Positions 9,526 through 19,303 of a stretch of 47,258 nucleotides of DNA are shown here, piece by piece. Source of the DNA: Paenibacillus sp. 598K (lineage in GTDB: Bacteria > Bacillota > Bacilli > Paenibacillales > Paenibacillaceae); NCBI RefSeq assembly GCF_003851045.1, contig NZ_BFBX01000003.1, positions 102,961-150,218 of the forward strand, written 5' to 3'. The notes beneath the pieces are model-generated. The model was not told the origin of the DNA and did no database searches. It saw only the letters and a list, made by a program, of their open reading frames with translations. The first letter of the stretch is position 1; each line of letters opens with the position of its first letter. The position numbers and the translations under genes were made by a program.

Positions 9526-12500
9526 ATGAACATTTCACAAGCAAAGCGCGAGCGGTTTGTGCTGTTGATGCAGCAGGCCGGGCTTACGGAGGCGTTCATC
9601 GACACCTATTTCCGGGACGGCCGCATCGAGCAGGTGCGGGTCAGTCCCAATAATCGAGCGTGGACGTTTTGCCTGAGCAAAACGTCTTTGGTGCCTTCGG
9701 AAGCCTGGGCCGGCTTCACACAGAAAGTCAAGGACAAGTTCAGTCACATCGCCGAGGTGCGGTTCGTCCTGCAGTACGACGAGAGCGTACCCTTCGGCGA
9801 GGTGATGGCCGAGTATTGGCCCTTCTTCGTCCAGTGGGCGCAGCAGGAGCTGCCGTCGGTGAACGGCTGGCTCGGACGCGCGGATATCCGCAGCGACGGC
9901 GATCTGCTCACTGTGACGCTGCAGAACGAGACGGCGTTAGAGATGGCCCGCAAAAAAAAGCTGGATGAAGAGGCAGTTCGTTTCTTTGAACGCCACTTTG
10001 GCCGTGCGGGACGGCTCAAGCTGGTCGCCGGAGAGATCAAGGCGGAGGAGCAGGAGCTGTTCCGGCAGCGGCTCGAGCAGGAGGAGCGGGATATCATCGA
10101 GCAGATGATGGCCAGCGCCCCAAGCGAGATGCCGCTGGAGGAGGAAGGCGATGTTCGGCTCGTCGTCGGCTACGACATCAAGGAACCGCCGGTGCCGATC
10201 ATGCAGATCATCGAGGAAGAGAAGAAGATTACGGTGCAGGGTACGGTGTTTGGCCTCGATCGCAAGGAGCTGCGCAATGGCAGTACGCTGTTCACCTTTA
10301 ATCTGACGGACTTCTCGGATTCGATCGCCATGAAAATGTTTGCCAAGACCAAAGAGGATGTCAAGGTGTTAAGCCAACTGGCTAACGGCAAATGGATTAA
10401 GGCGCGCGGGCGCGTCGAATATGATCGGTTTATGCAGGAGCCGGAGCTCGTCATGATGCCCAATGATCTGCATGAGGTGAAGGCGCCGGCAGATCGGACG
10501 GACAAGGCGGAGCAGAAGCGGGTCGAGTTCCACCTCCACACGACGCTGAGCACGATGGACGCCGTGACGCCGATCGATGCTTATGTCAAGACGGCGGCGC
10601 GTTGGGGTCATCCGGCGATCGCCGTCACCGATCACAGCAATGTGCAATGTTATCCCGATGCGGTCAAGGCGGCCAAAAAGCACGGCGTCAAGGTGCTGTT
10701 CGGCCTTGAGGCCAACGTCGTCAACGACGCGGTGCCAATGGTGCTGGAGCCGCGCGAGGAATCGCTGGCGGATGCCGTCTATGTCGTCTTCGATATCGAG
10801 ACGACGGGTCTGTCGGTTATTAACAACCGGATCATCGAGCTGGCGGGCGTGAAGATGCAGGACGGCAAGGAGATCGATCGCTTCTCGACCTTTATCAACC
10901 CGCATGAGAAAATCCCATACCATATCCAGCAGCTGACCAACATTAACGACGAGATGGTCAAGGATGCGCCAGAGCTAGAGCCGATGCTGCGACAGTTTCT
11001 GGAGTTCGTCGGCGATGCTGTGCTGGTCGCTCATAATGCTCGCTTCGATATCGGCTTCCTCCAAGCCTCCTGCAAAAATCTGGGGCTGCCGGAGATTAAA
11101 AATCCGGTGCTGGACACGCTGGAGCTGGCACGCTTCCTGCATCCGTCAATGAAAAATCATCGGCTCAACACATTGTCCGACAAATACAAGGTCAGCCTCG
11201 ACAACCATCACCGCGCCGTTGATGACTCGGTGGCGCTGGGCGGCGTGTTGTTCGGGTTGATCAAGGATGCGGCAGACCGCAATATAACCGGACTTCATCA
11301 ATTAAATGATTATGTCGGCTTGGATCTCTCCAATGCAAGGCCGTTCCACTGCCTGATCTTCGCGATCAATGCAGCAGGCAAAAAAAATCTGTTCAAGCTG
11401 ATCTCGATGTCGCATACGGAGCATTTCAAGCGGGTGCCGACGATTCCGAAAAGCAAGCTGGTGACGATGCGGGAAGGACTGCTGGTCATCTCCGGCTGCG
11501 AGAAGGGCGAGTTTTTTGAGACAGTGCTCAACAAGACTGTCGAGGAAGCCGAAGAGGTGGCGCGTTTCTATGACGTACTGGAGATCCAGCCGATCACCTT
11601 CTACATGCATCTCGTCGACAAGGGGCTGGTCGGAAGCCGCGCCGAGGTGGAGCAAGCGTTGCGCCGGGTCGTCGAGATCGGCGAGAAGCTGGAGAAGCCG
11701 GTCATCGCGACAGGCAATGTCCATTACTTGAATCCGAAGGACAAAATGTTCCGCGACATTACGATCCACGGTATCACGGGCTTTAGCCCGCTGAAGGATC
11801 AGAACAAGCCGGACGCCCACTTCCGGACGACCGACGAGATGCTGGAGGAATTCAAGTTCCTCGGCGAACAAAAAGCGTATGAGGTCGTCGTCGAGAACAC
11901 CGTAGCGCTCGCCGAACGCTTCGAGCCGTTCGATATGTTCCCGAAGGAGCTGTTCACGCCGATCATCGAGGGGGCCGAGGAGGAGATCCGCAACACCTGC
12001 TACGATACGGCCAAATCGCTGTACGGCGAACCGCTGCCCGAGGTCGTTGTCGAGCGGCTGGAGAAGGAGCTAAAGCCGATCATCGGCTATGGCTTCTCCG
12101 CTAACTATCTGATCTCCGAGCGGCTGGTGAAGAAGTCTAATGCCGACGGCTATCTGGTCGGCTCGAGGGGGTCCGTCGGGTCCTCAGTCGTCGCCACCTT
12201 CCTTGGCATCTCCGAGGTTAACCCGTTGCCGGCCCATTATATGTGCCGCAACAGCGAGTGCAAGTATAGTGAATGGTTCCTCGATGGCAGCGTCCCGAGC
12301 GGCTTCGACTTGCCGGACAAGCTCTGTCCGAAGTGCGGCAAGCCGATGAAGGGCGAGGGTCAGGACATCCCGTTCGAGACGTTCCTGGGCTTCAAGGGCG
12401 ACAAGGTGCCCGATATCGACCTTAACTTCTCGGGCGAATACCAGCCGCATGCACATAACTATACGAAGGTGCTGTTCAGCGAGAAATGCGTCTTCCGGGC

Positions 12501-13833
12501 GGGCACGATCGGCACCGTGGCGGAGAAGACGGCTTACGGCTTCGCCAAGAAATACGAGGAGCATGTAGGCAAAAAATGGCGGGGCGCCGAGCTGAACCGA
12601 CTCGCCAGCGGCTGTACCGGCGTCAAACGCAGCACGGGTCAGCATCCCGGCGGCATCGTCGTCGTCCCGGATTACATGGAGGTCGAGGATATCACGCCGG
12701 TGCAGTACCCGGCTGACGATACGAGCGCCGAGTGGAAGACGACGCACTTCGACTATCATGCCTTCGACGCCAACCTGCTGAAGCTCGATATCCTCGGACA
12801 CGATGATCCGACGATGATGCGGATGCTGCAGGATCTGACGGGCGTCGATCCGACGACGATTCCGATGAATGATCCGAAGGTAATGAGCCTGTTCAACTCG
12901 ACGAATGCGCTCGGCGTCACGCCGGAGCAGATCAAGTCGCCGGTGGCGACGTACGGGGTGCCGGAGATGGGCACCAAGTTCGTCCGCCAGATGCTCGAGG
13001 AGACGCAGCCGTCGACCTTCGCCGACTTGCTGCAGATCTCGGGGCTGTCCCACGGCACCGGCGTCTGGCTCGGCAACGCGCAGGAGCTGATCAAGAATAA
13101 CACCTGTTCGATCAAGACGGTCATCGGCTGTCGCGACGACATTATGCTCTACCTGATCTACAAAGCGGGCATGGACGCCTCGCTCGCCTTCAAGATTACC
13201 GAGAGCGTGCGTAAGGGCAAGGGGCTGACGCCGGAGTGGATCGACGAGATGAAGGCGTGCAAGGTGCCGCAATGGTACATCGATTCCTGTCTGAAGATCG
13301 AGTACATGTTCCCGAAGGCGCACGCGGCTGCCTATGTTATCTCGGCGGTGCGCACGGCCTACTTCAAGCTGTATCATCCGATAGCTTTTTATGCGACTTA
13401 CTTTTCGGTCCGGGCCGAGGACTTCGATCTGGAGCTGCTCTGTCAGGGCTACGACGCCATCAAGCGCAAGCTGATCGAGATCGAGGCCAAGGGCTTCCAG
13501 GCGCTGCCGAAGGAAAAGGCGATGATCTCGATTCTCGAGATGGCGTTAGAGATGACGGCGCGCGGCTTTTCATTCAAGCCGATCGACCTGTACCGCTCCG
13601 ACGCTACCCGCTTTATCGTCGACGGCGACTCGCTCATCCCGCCGTTCGCGGCGATCGGGGGCATCGGGGACAACGCTGCCCGCAACATCGCCGGGGCTCG
13701 CGATCATGGCGACTTCCTGTCGGTGGAGGATTTCCAGCAGAAAGCCAAAGTCGGCAAAACGATCGTCGAGGTATTGGCGTCGATGGGCTGCTTCCGAGGC
13801 TTGCCGGAGTCCAATCAGCTGTCGCTCTTCTAG
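9526..13833 (+). CDS. polC: DNA polymerase III alpha subunit, Gram-positive PolC type
   Basis: PolC is the main replicative polymerase of Firmicutes and carries its own proofreading exonuclease. In order, the 1435 residues hold an N-terminal domain, an OB fold (about 230-320), the first half of a PHP domain from about 333 (VEFHLHTTLSTMD), an inserted DEDD exonuclease (D423 and E425 in FDIETTGL), the rest of the PHP domain, a four-Cys zinc module (about 907-943), and the polymerase palm with D963 and D965 (VPDIDLNFS). The C-terminus ends in NQLSLF, a typical beta-clamp-binding motif. The ATG at 9526 follows a GGGGGG stretch. It is complete. Confidence 0.98.
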   Translation: MNISQAKRERFVLLMQQAGLTEAFIDTYFRDGRIEQVRVSPNNRAWTFCLSKTSLVPSEAWAGFTQKVKDKFSHIAEVRFVLQYDESVPFGEVMAEYWPFFVQWAQQELPSVNGWLGRADIRSDGDLLTVTLQNETALEMARKKKLDEEAVRFFERHFGRAGRLKLVAGEIKAEEQELFRQRLEQEERDIIEQMMASAPSEMPLEEEGDVRLVVGYDIKEPPVPIMQIIEEEKKITVQGTVFGLDRKELRNGSTLFTFNLTDFSDSIAMKMFAKTKEDVKVLSQLANGKWIKARGRVEYDRFMQEPELVMMPNDLHEVKAPADRTDKAEQKRVEFHLHTTLSTMDAVTPIDAYVKTAARWGHPAIAVTDHSNVQCYPDAVKAAKKHGVKVLFGLEANVVNDAVPMVLEPREESLADAVYVVFDIETTGLSVINNRIIELAGVKMQDGKEIDRFSTFINPHEKIPYHIQQLTNINDEMVKDAPELEPMLRQFLEFVGDAVLVAHNARFDIGFLQASCKNLGLPEIKNPVLDTLELARFLHPSMKNHRLNTLSDKYKVSLDNHHRAVDDSVALGGVLFGLIKDAADRNITGLHQLNDYVGLDLSNARPFHCLIFAINAAGKKNLFKLISMSHTEHFKRVPTIPKSKLVTMREGLLVISGCEKGEFFETVLNKTVEEAEEVARFYDVLEIQPITFYMHLVDKGLVGSRAEVEQALRRVVEIGEKLEKPVIATGNVHYLNPKDKMFRDITIHGITGFSPLKDQNKPDAHFRTTDEMLEEFKFLGEQKAYEVVVENTVALAERFEPFDMFPKELFTPIIEGAEEEIRNTCYDTAKSLYGEPLPEVVVERLEKELKPIIGYGFSANYLISERLVKKSNADGYLVGSRGSVGSSVVATFLGISEVNPLPAHYMCRNSECKYSEWFLDGSVPSGFDLPDKLCPKCGKPMKGEGQDIPFETFLGFKGDKVPDIDLNFSGEYQPHAHNYTKVLFSEKCVFRAGTIGTVAEKTAYGFAKKYEEHVGKKWRGAELNRLASGCTGVKRSTGQHPGGIVVVPDYMEVEDITPVQYPADDTSAEWKTTHFDYHAFDANLLKLDILGHDDPTMMRMLQDLTGVDPTTIPMNDPKVMSLFNSTNALGVTPEQIKSPVATYGVPEMGTKFVRQMLEETQPSTFADLLQISGLSHGTGVWLGNAQELIKNNTCSIKTVIGCRDDIMLYLIYKAGMDASLAFKITESVRKGKGLTPEWIDEMKACKVPQWYIDSCLKIEYMFPKAHAAAYVISAVRTAYFKLYHPIAFYATYFSVRAEDFDLELLCQGYDAIKRKLIEIEAKGFQALPKEKAMISILEMALEMTARGFSFKPIDLYRSDATRFIVDGDSLIPPFAAIGGIGDNAARNIAGARDHGDFLSVEDFQQKAKVGKTIVEVLASMGCFRGLPESNQLSLF

Positions 13834-13860
13834 TGCTGGCAAGGCCTCATCCGGGGACTC

Positions 13861-13892
13861 CCCTTGTCACTGTGACAGGGTTATGGTATAAT
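13861..13892 (+). promoter_or_regulatory. Strong sigma-A promoter of the rimP-nusA-infB operon with an overlapping palindrome
   Basis: A -35 box TTGTCA (13864-13869), a 17-base spacer and a perfect -10 TATAAT (13887-13892) with an extended TGG are present. The -35 box lies inside a near-perfect inverted repeat (CCCT-T-GTCAC, T, GTGAC-AGGG; 13861-13880). The palindrome may be an operator or the rest of a polC terminator. Confidence 0.85.
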
Positions 13893-13927
13893 TTTTCTGG
13901 TAATCCTGATGATATCGGTATTCGCGT

Positions 13928-13951
13928 AAAGAGTGGGGCAACCCACTCTTT
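13928..13951 (+). promoter_or_regulatory. GNRA-capped hairpin in the rimP-nusA leader
   Basis: AAAGAGTGGG (13928-13937) and CCCACTCTTT (13942-13951) form a perfect 10-bp stem capped by a GCAA tetraloop. It sits about 30 bases after the expected transcription start. The sequence after it, AGCTTTTG, could act as a weak T tract, so it may be an attenuator feeding back on nusA operon expression. Confidence 0.65.
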
Positions 13952-14000
13952 AGCTTTTGTCCACACCAATTTCGGCAAGACAACCGGGAGGTTACAACGT

Positions 14001-14462
14001 TTGAGCAGATCCAACATTAAAGCCGTTATCGAGTCCATGGTTGCCCCGTATCTCGAATCCGGGGGTTTCGAGCTGGTCGATATTGAGTATGTCAAGGAAG
14101 GCAGTAACTGGTTTCTCCGTATTTTCGTCGATAAGGAAGGCGGCATCGATATCGACGAATGCGGCGTCATCAGCGAATATATAAGCGAGCAGCTCGACAA
14201 GGAGGATCCGATTAAGGAAGCTTACTTCCTTGAGGTATCCTCGCCCGGCGCAGAGCGCCCGCTCAAAAAGGCCGAAGATGTCCGCAAGGCGGTCGGCAAG
14301 CATGTGTTCGTGACGACCTACGAGCCGATCGACAAGCGCAAGGAATTCGAGGGCAAGCTGGACGCCTTCGACGGGGAGCGCCTAGTTATCGAGATCGGCA
14401 AAAAGCAGGTAGAGATCCCTTATGCCAAGGTGGCAAGCGCCCGCCTGGCGATTGTTTTTTAA
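14001..14462 (+). CDS. rimP: Ribosome maturation factor RimP
   Basis: RimP helps mature the 30S subunit and is the first gene of the nusA operon in most bacteria. The 153-residue product has the conserved core GGFELVDIEYVKEGSNWFLRIF, then the EYISEQLD and SSPGAERPLKKAED segments of the family. The frame is open far upstream into polC, but a TTG at 14001 with GGGAGG (13986-13991) nine bases before it is the only start that fits the family N-terminus and lies after the promoter at 13864-13892. It ends 27 bases before nusA. Confidence 0.93.
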   Translation: MSRSNIKAVIESMVAPYLESGGFELVDIEYVKEGSNWFLRIFVDKEGGIDIDECGVISEYISEQLDKEDPIKEAYFLEVSSPGAERPLKKAEDVRKAVGKHVFVTTYEPIDKRKEFEGKLDAFDGERLVIEIGKKQVEIPYAKVASARLAIVF

Positions 14463-14489
14463 TTGTCCACAAGGAGGAACTCATTTCAA

Positions 14490-15587
14490 ATGAGCATGGA
14501 TTTTATTGAAGCCCTGTCGGAGATCGAACGGGAAAAAGGTATCAATAAGGATGTCTTGCTGGAAGCGATCGAAGCGGCGCTGATTTCCAGCTACAAGCGC
14601 AACTTTAACAGCGCTCAAAACGTCAGGGTCGACATCAATCGCTTCACCGGCGTCATTAAGGTCTATGCGCGCAAGACCGTCGTGGACGATGTGCTGGATT
14701 CGCGTCTGGAGATTTCGGTGGAGGCCGCCCGCGAGATCAATCCGCACTACTCGCTCGACGATATTGCCGAGATCGAGGTTACGCCTCGCGACTTCGGTCG
14801 GATTGCCGCCCAGACGGCCAAGCAGGTCGTCACGCAGCGGATTCGCGAAGCGGAGCGCGGTCTCATTTACAATGCCTTTATAGACAAGGAAGAAGACATT
14901 GTAAACGGGATCGTCCAGCGTCAGGATACGCGCAATCTGTTCATCGATCTGGGCAAGGTTGAGGCGGTGCTGCCGCTGACCGAGCTGATGCCTAACGACA
15001 AGTTCAAGCACGGCGACCGCGTCAAGTCGTTCATCACCAAGGTGGAGAACACAACCAAGGGGCCGCAGATTATCCTCTCCCGTTCGCATCCCGGTCTGCT
15101 GAAGCGGCTGTTCGAGCTCGAGGTGCCGGAGATCTACGATGGTGTTGTGGAGATCCGCTCGGTCGCTCGCGAGGCGGGCTTCCGTTCGAAGATCGCCGTT
15201 CATTCCCGCAATGAGGAGGTCGATCCTGTCGGCTCCTGTGTCGGACCGAAGGGGATGCGCGTGCAGACGATCGTCACGGAGCTGAAGGGCGAGAAGATCG
15301 ATATCGTCCGCTGGTCCGACAGCGTGGAGGAGTACGTCGCCAACGCGCTCAGTCCGTCCAAAGTCGTCGAGGTCATCGTCTTCGAGCAGGAGAAGATGGC
15401 TCGCGTCATCGTGCCGGATTATCAGCTCTCGCTGGCGATCGGCATCAAGGGACAGAATGCGAGGCTGGCGGCCAAGCTGACCGGCTGGAAGATCGACATC
15501 AAGAGCGAGACTCAGGCCGAGGAAGAATACGGGCGCCCGAAAACGCAGTCGGGTACGATGCATCAGGATTCGGTTTCGATCGACTGA
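14490..15587 (+). CDS. nusA: Transcription termination/antitermination factor NusA
   Basis: NusA binds RNA polymerase and affects pausing, intrinsic termination and rRNA antitermination. The 365 residues contain an N-terminal polymerase-binding domain (1-125), an S1 domain (about 135-200, IVNGIVQRQD...FIDLGKVEAVLP), and two KH domains (KH1 with CVGPKGMRVQTI, KH2 with AIGIKGQNARLAAKLTGWKIDI). It lacks the C-terminal acidic repeats of E. coli NusA, as is usual in Firmicutes. ATG 14490 is chosen over earlier in-frame codons because AAGGAGG is at 14471-14477. NusA may feed back on its own operon through the leader hairpin. Confidence 0.97.
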   Translation: MSMDFIEALSEIEREKGINKDVLLEAIEAALISSYKRNFNSAQNVRVDINRFTGVIKVYARKTVVDDVLDSRLEISVEAAREINPHYSLDDIAEIEVTPRDFGRIAAQTAKQVVTQRIREAERGLIYNAFIDKEEDIVNGIVQRQDTRNLFIDLGKVEAVLPLTELMPNDKFKHGDRVKSFITKVENTTKGPQIILSRSHPGLLKRLFELEVPEIYDGVVEIRSVAREAGFRSKIAVHSRNEEVDPVGSCVGPKGMRVQTIVTELKGEKIDIVRWSDSVEEYVANALSPSKVVEVIVFEQEKMARVIVPDYQLSLAIGIKGQNARLAAKLTGWKIDIKSETQAEEEYGRPKTQSGTMHQDSVSID

Positions 15588-15631
15588 GCCCTGGGCGCAG
15601 GAATTACGGATAGGCCAGGGGGTAGTGAGAA

Positions 15632-15946
15632 ATGAAGCCGAGAAAAATACCGCTTCGCAAATGTATCGCTTGCCAGGAAATGATGCCCAAAAAGGAACTC
15701 ATCCGTATCGTACGCACGCCGAGCGGCGACATCCAGATCGACCTGACGGGCAAAAAGCCCGGACGCGGTGCCTATCTGTGCGGCAAGGTGAGCTGCTTCC
15801 GGCTCGCGCAGAAGAGCAAGGCGCTCGAGCGTGCGCTTAAGCAACCGGTCGCTCCAGAGATCTACGAGCAGCTCGAACGGGATTTCATCGGGGTGCAGGA
15901 TGAGTTCCTCGCCAGAGGGGAGCAATCCGATGACGACGAGGAATAA
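15632..15946 (+). CDS. rnpM: RNase P modulator RnpM (YlxR)
   Basis: This 104-residue basic protein is the DUF448/YlxR family member always found between nusA and ylxQ. The family signatures RKCIACQEMMPKKELIRIV and GRGAYLC are present. In B. subtilis the protein has been reported to bind and modulate the RNA subunit of RNase P, hence the name RnpM. The acidic C-terminus (SDDDEE) overlaps the start of ylxQ by 17 bases. ATG 15632 follows a purine-rich AGGGGG stretch. Confidence 0.9.
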   Translation: MKPRKIPLRKCIACQEMMPKKELIRIVRTPSGDIQIDLTGKKPGRGAYLCGKVSCFRLAQKSKALERALKQPVAPEIYEQLERDFIGVQDEFLARGEQSDDDEE

Positions 15947-16262
15947 AGGGCTGTCGGCGCTTGGTATGGCGATGCGGGCCGGCAAGCTGATAACCGGGGA
16001 AGAGACGGTGCTGAAGGCTGTCCGCGCAGGGAAAGCCTGTCTCGTACTCGTCGCCGGCGACGCCTCCGACAACACGAAAAAGAAGTTCCGCGACAAATGC
16101 GCCTCCTACGGAGTTGCGATAGCTGAAGCTTATGATCGAGTCCAGATCGGCCAGGCAATCGGTAAGGAGATGAGAGTGCTGATTGCTGTCACCGACCAGG
16201 GATTTGCGAAGATGATCCAAAATCAACTGAGTGATCAAGCGGAGGTGGAGTATATTGACTAA
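15930..16262 (+). CDS. ylxQ: L7Ae-family K-turn RNA-binding protein YlxQ
   Basis: The 110-residue product has the L7Ae/L30e fold signature ([36 protein letters not shown]). B. subtilis YlxQ (RplGA) binds kink-turn RNA, but its physiological target is not settled. The ATG at 15930 is preceded by AGAGGGG (15914-15920) and lies inside the end of rnpM. The longer frame from 15831 is a shadow of rnpM. Its stop overlaps the infB start by 8 bases, so rnpM, ylxQ and infB form a tightly coupled string. Confidence 0.9.
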   Translation: MTTRNKGLSALGMAMRAGKLITGEETVLKAVRAGKACLVLVAGDASDNTKKKFRDKCASYGVAIAEAYDRVQIGQAIGKEMRVLIAVTDQGFAKMIQNQLSDQAEVEYID

Positions 16263-18939
16263 ACAAGACAACAAAGATAAACTGCGCGTGTATGAATATG
16301 CAAAATCGCTTAATATGAGCAGCAAAGAAATTATTACCATCCTGAAACGACTGAACTTGCCGGTCAATAATCATATGAGCGTGATGGAAAACGAAATGGT
16401 GCATAAAGTGGAAGGTTTCTTCCGCGATATCAAAGCCAATGCCGCAGCCAAACGCGCGCAAGAGGGCAGCGCATCCGTATCCTCGGCAACCCAGACGAAG
16501 TCGTCCGGCACACGTCAACCGAGTCAGGCCGTACAACCGCAAGGCAACAAAAATAAACCAGTGGAACGACAGGAGCCTATGAATAGTACTGAATCGAAAA
16601 CCCAAAACCAAACGACATCTAATCAACCACGCAGTCAGTCCGGTCAAGGTCCAAGCCAGGGCGGCAATCGCCCGCAAGGCAACCGGAACGGCAATCAACA
16701 GCAACGTCCTCAAGGTCAAGGGGGCGGCAATCGGCAAGGCCAAGGTCAGGGCCAAGGCGGCAATCGTCCGGCTCAAGGCAGCCAGGGCGCTCGTCCCGGT
16801 GGCCAAGGCGCTCAGGGCGGCAACCGTCCGAGCGGTCCAAGCCAGGGCGGCAATCGCCCAAGCGGTCAAGGTCAGGGCGGAAACCGCCCCGGCGGTCAAG
16901 GTCAAGGCGGCAATCGCCCGTCGCAAGGCCAAGGCGGCGGCGCTTCGGCAGGTCGCGGCACTGCGCCGCGCTTCGATAACAATCGTCCATCCACGCAAGG
17001 ACAGGGTGGTCAAGGCGGCGACCGTAACGCTTCGCGCGGCAAATCCCGCCCAGGCGGCGGTAGCGGTGGCGGCCAGCAGCGTCGCTTCGACGACAATCGC
17101 GGCGGCAATTTCCGCAGCGGTCGCGGGGGCAAAAACAACCGCGGACGCAACAATCAGCAAATGGAACGTCGCGAAAAAATCGACAATACGCCGAAGAAAA
17201 TTATCGTCCGCGGCAACATGACGGTCGGCGACCTAGCGAAGCTGCTCCACAAGGACGCTTCGGAGGTTATCAAGAAGCTGCTGTTCCTCGGCGTCATGGC
17301 GACGATCAACCAGGAGCTCGATCTGGACGCGATCCATCTGGTCGCCGAAGAGTTCAAGGTTGAGGTCGAAGTGAAAATTCCGGTCGAAGAGGATCAGTTC
17401 GAAACGATCGAGGAAATCGACGACGAAGCCGATCTGGAGGCGCGCCCGCCGATTGTCACGATCATGGGTCACGTCGACCACGGCAAGACGACGTTGCTCG
17501 ACGCGATTCGCTCTACAAACGTGACCGGCGGCGAAGCCGGCGGCATCACGCAGCATATCGGCGCTTATCAAGTCGAAGTCAACCACAAGAAAATTACTTT
17601 CCTGGATACGCCGGGTCACGAAGCGTTCACAACGATGCGTGCGCGCGGCGCCCAGGTAACCGATATTACGATCCTGGTCGTCGCCGCAGACGACGGCGTT
17701 ATGCCGCAGACGGTTGAGGCCATCAACCATGCCAAGGCCGCAGGCGTGCCGATCATCGTCGCGGTCAACAAGATCGACAAGGAAGGCGCCAATCCGGAGA
17801 AGATCAAGCAGTCGCTCACCGAATACGAGCTCGTCCCCGAGGAGTGGGGCGGCGACACGATCTTCGTCGAGCTCTCGGCCAAGCAGCGCATCAATCTGGA
17901 AGGGCTACTGGAGATGATCTTGCTCGTGGCAGAGGTTAACGACTACAAGGCCAATCCGAACAAACGGGCGCGCGGCACCGTTCTCGAGGCGGAGCTGGAC
18001 AAAGGTAAAGGCCCGATCGCCCGCATCCTGGTACAGCACGGCACGCTGAAGGTTGGCGATGCTTACGTTGCAGGCAACTGCTTTGGCCGGATCCGCGCCA
18101 TGATCAACGACAAAGGACGCCGTCTGAAGGAAGCCGGTCCGTCCACTCCGGTGGAGATTACCGGTCTGACCGATGTGCCTCAGGCTGGCGATCCGTTCCT
18201 CGTGTTCGAGGACGAGCGCAAAGCGCGGGCCATCGCCGATCGGCGCGCGACGAAGCATCGTCAGTCCGAGCTCGTATCGAACACACGGGTGACGCTCGAC
18301 GATCTGTATCAGCATATCAAGGACGGCGAGATCAAGGATCTGTACGTCATTATCAAGGCGGATACGCAAGGTTCGTTCGAGGCGCTCAAGGGCTCCCTTG
18401 AGAAAATCGAGATTGAGGGCGTGCGCGTCAAGATCATCCACAGTGGCGTCGGTGCGATCACCGAGTCGGACATTATTCTGGCTACAGCGTCCAACGCGAT
18501 CGTCATCGGCTTCAACGTTCGTCCCGAGCCGCAAGCGAAGATCGCAGCCGAGCAAGAGAAGGTCGACGTGCGCCTGCACCGGATCATCTACAACATCATC
18601 GACGAGATCGAACAAGCGATGAAGGGCATGCTCGACCCGATCTACAAGGAAGTTGTGATCGGTCATGCCGAGGTCCGCAACCTGTTCAAAGTAAGCAAGG
18701 TTGGCACGATCGCCGGCTGTATGGTCACCTCCGGCAAGATGGCTCGCAACGCCGAGGCTCGCGTCGTACGCAGCGGCATCGTCGTCTTCGAGGGCAAGCT
18801 GGACTCGTTGAAGCGGTTCAAGGACGATGCCAAGGAAGTCGCGCAAGGCTACGAGTGTGGCATCACGCTGGATAATTACAATGATCTCAAGGAAGGCGAC
18901 ATCATCGAGGCCTTCATCATGGAAAGCGTAGAGAGGTGA
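16255..18939 (+). CDS. infB: Translation initiation factor IF-2
   Basis: IF-2 is the GTPase that places initiator fMet-tRNA on the 30S subunit and promotes subunit joining. In 894 residues: an N-terminal IF2 domain (1-60, [19 protein letters not shown]), a long disordered Gly/Gln/Asn/Arg-rich segment (about 125-305), a second IF2_N domain (about 318-375), the G domain with GHVDHGKTT near 405 and NKID near 504, and domains II-IV. The TTG at 16255 is chosen because GGAGGTGG (16241-16248) is close and the [16 protein letters not shown] start is conserved; the frame upstream is inside ylxQ. The low-complexity insert has repeated QGGNRP units. Confidence 0.96.
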   Translation: MTKQDNKDKLRVYEYAKSLNMSSKEIITILKRLNLPVNNHMSVMENEMVHKVEGFFRDIKANAAAKRAQEGSASVSSATQTKSSGTRQPSQAVQPQGNKNKPVERQEPMNSTESKTQNQTTSNQPRSQSGQGPSQGGNRPQGNRNGNQQQRPQGQGGGNRQGQGQGQGGNRPAQGSQGARPGGQGAQGGNRPSGPSQGGNRPSGQGQGGNRPGGQGQGGNRPSQGQGGGASAGRGTAPRFDNNRPSTQGQGGQGGDRNASRGKSRPGGGSGGGQQRRFDDNRGGNFRSGRGGKNNRGRNNQQMERREKIDNTPKKIIVRGNMTVGDLAKLLHKDASEVIKKLLFLGVMATINQELDLDAIHLVAEEFKVEVEVKIPVEEDQFETIEEIDDEADLEARPPIVTIMGHVDHGKTTLLDAIRSTNVTGGEAGGITQHIGAYQVEVNHKKITFLDTPGHEAFTTMRARGAQVTDITILVVAADDGVMPQTVEAINHAKAAGVPIIVAVNKIDKEGANPEKIKQSLTEYELVPEEWGGDTIFVELSAKQRINLEGLLEMILLVAEVNDYKANPNKRARGTVLEAELDKGKGPIARILVQHGTLKVGDAYVAGNCFGRIRAMINDKGRRLKEAGPSTPVEITGLTDVPQAGDPFLVFEDERKARAIADRRATKHRQSELVSNTRVTLDDLYQHIKDGEIKDLYVIIKADTQGSFEALKGSLEKIEIEGVRVKIIHSGVGAITESDIILATASNAIVIGFNVRPEPQAKIAAEQEKVDVRLHRIIYNIIDEIEQAMKGMLDPIYKEVVIGHAEVRNLFKVSKVGTIAGCMVTSGKMARNAEARVVRSGIVVFEGKLDSLKRFKDDAKEVAQGYECGITLDNYNDLKEGDIIEAFIMESVER
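16638..17160 (+). repeat. Imperfect repeats encoding an RGG/QGGNRP-rich IF-2 segment
   Basis: About 520 bases inside infB encode repeated QGGNRP, GQGQGG and RGG-like units. The clearest tandem part is 16806-16925, where PSG-Q-QGGNR units recur about every 24-30 bases. The segment is disordered, basic and low in hydrophobic residues. Confidence 0.8.
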
Positions 18940-18946
18940 GCCGTCT

Positions 18947-19303
18947 ATGGCTAAAATCCGTGTAGAACGCGTCGCGGAGCAAATCAAAAAGGAACTGAGC
19001 CAGTTGATCCAGGCCGAGCTGAAGGATCCGCGCATCGGATTTATCACGGTGACGGGCGTTGAGGTGACGGGCGACCTCTCCCAGGCACGCGTCTTCCTGA
19101 GCGTGCTCGGCAGCGAGGAGCAGAAGGAAGAGACGCTTAAGGCGCTGGCCCGCGGCAAAGGCTTCCTGCGCTCCGAGCTTGGCAAACGGATTCGATTCCG
19201 GCATACGCCGGATCTGCTGTTCAAGTTTGACAGCAGTATCGAGTACGGCAGCCGCATCGAAGCGCTGCTCGACCAGCTTAACCAAGGGAAGGGCGGCCAA
19301 TGA
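18947..19303 (+). CDS. rbfA: Ribosome-binding factor A
   Basis: RbfA binds the 30S subunit and helps process the 16S rRNA 5' end, which matters in the cold. The 118-residue product carries the family core ([37 protein letters not shown]...ARVFLSV) and the [23 protein letters not shown] C-terminal motif. The start is 7 bases after the infB stop; the small ylxP gene that lies between infB and rbfA in B. subtilis is absent. Its last bases overlap nrnA (ATGA at 19300-19303). Confidence 0.96.
   Translation: MAKIRVERVAEQIKKELSQLIQAELKDPRIGFITVTGVEVTGDLSQARVFLSVLGSEEQKEETLKALARGKGFLRSELGKRIRFRHTPDLLFKFDSSIEYGSRIEALLDQLNQGKGGQ

Noticed and set aside
12184..13377. A 397-codon antisense frame opposite polC
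   Set aside because: Low-complexity Arg/His/Asp-rich shadow of polC; no start signal and no motif.
16579..16581. Possible internal start of infB (short IF-2 form)
   Set aside because: AGGAG lies only 3 bases before this ATG, which is too close for a normal start. A short IF-2 form could exist but is not supported here.
16638..17160. Possible CRISPR-like or tandem DNA repeats
   Set aside because: The repeats keep the infB reading frame, vary in length and are codon-level, with no spacers.
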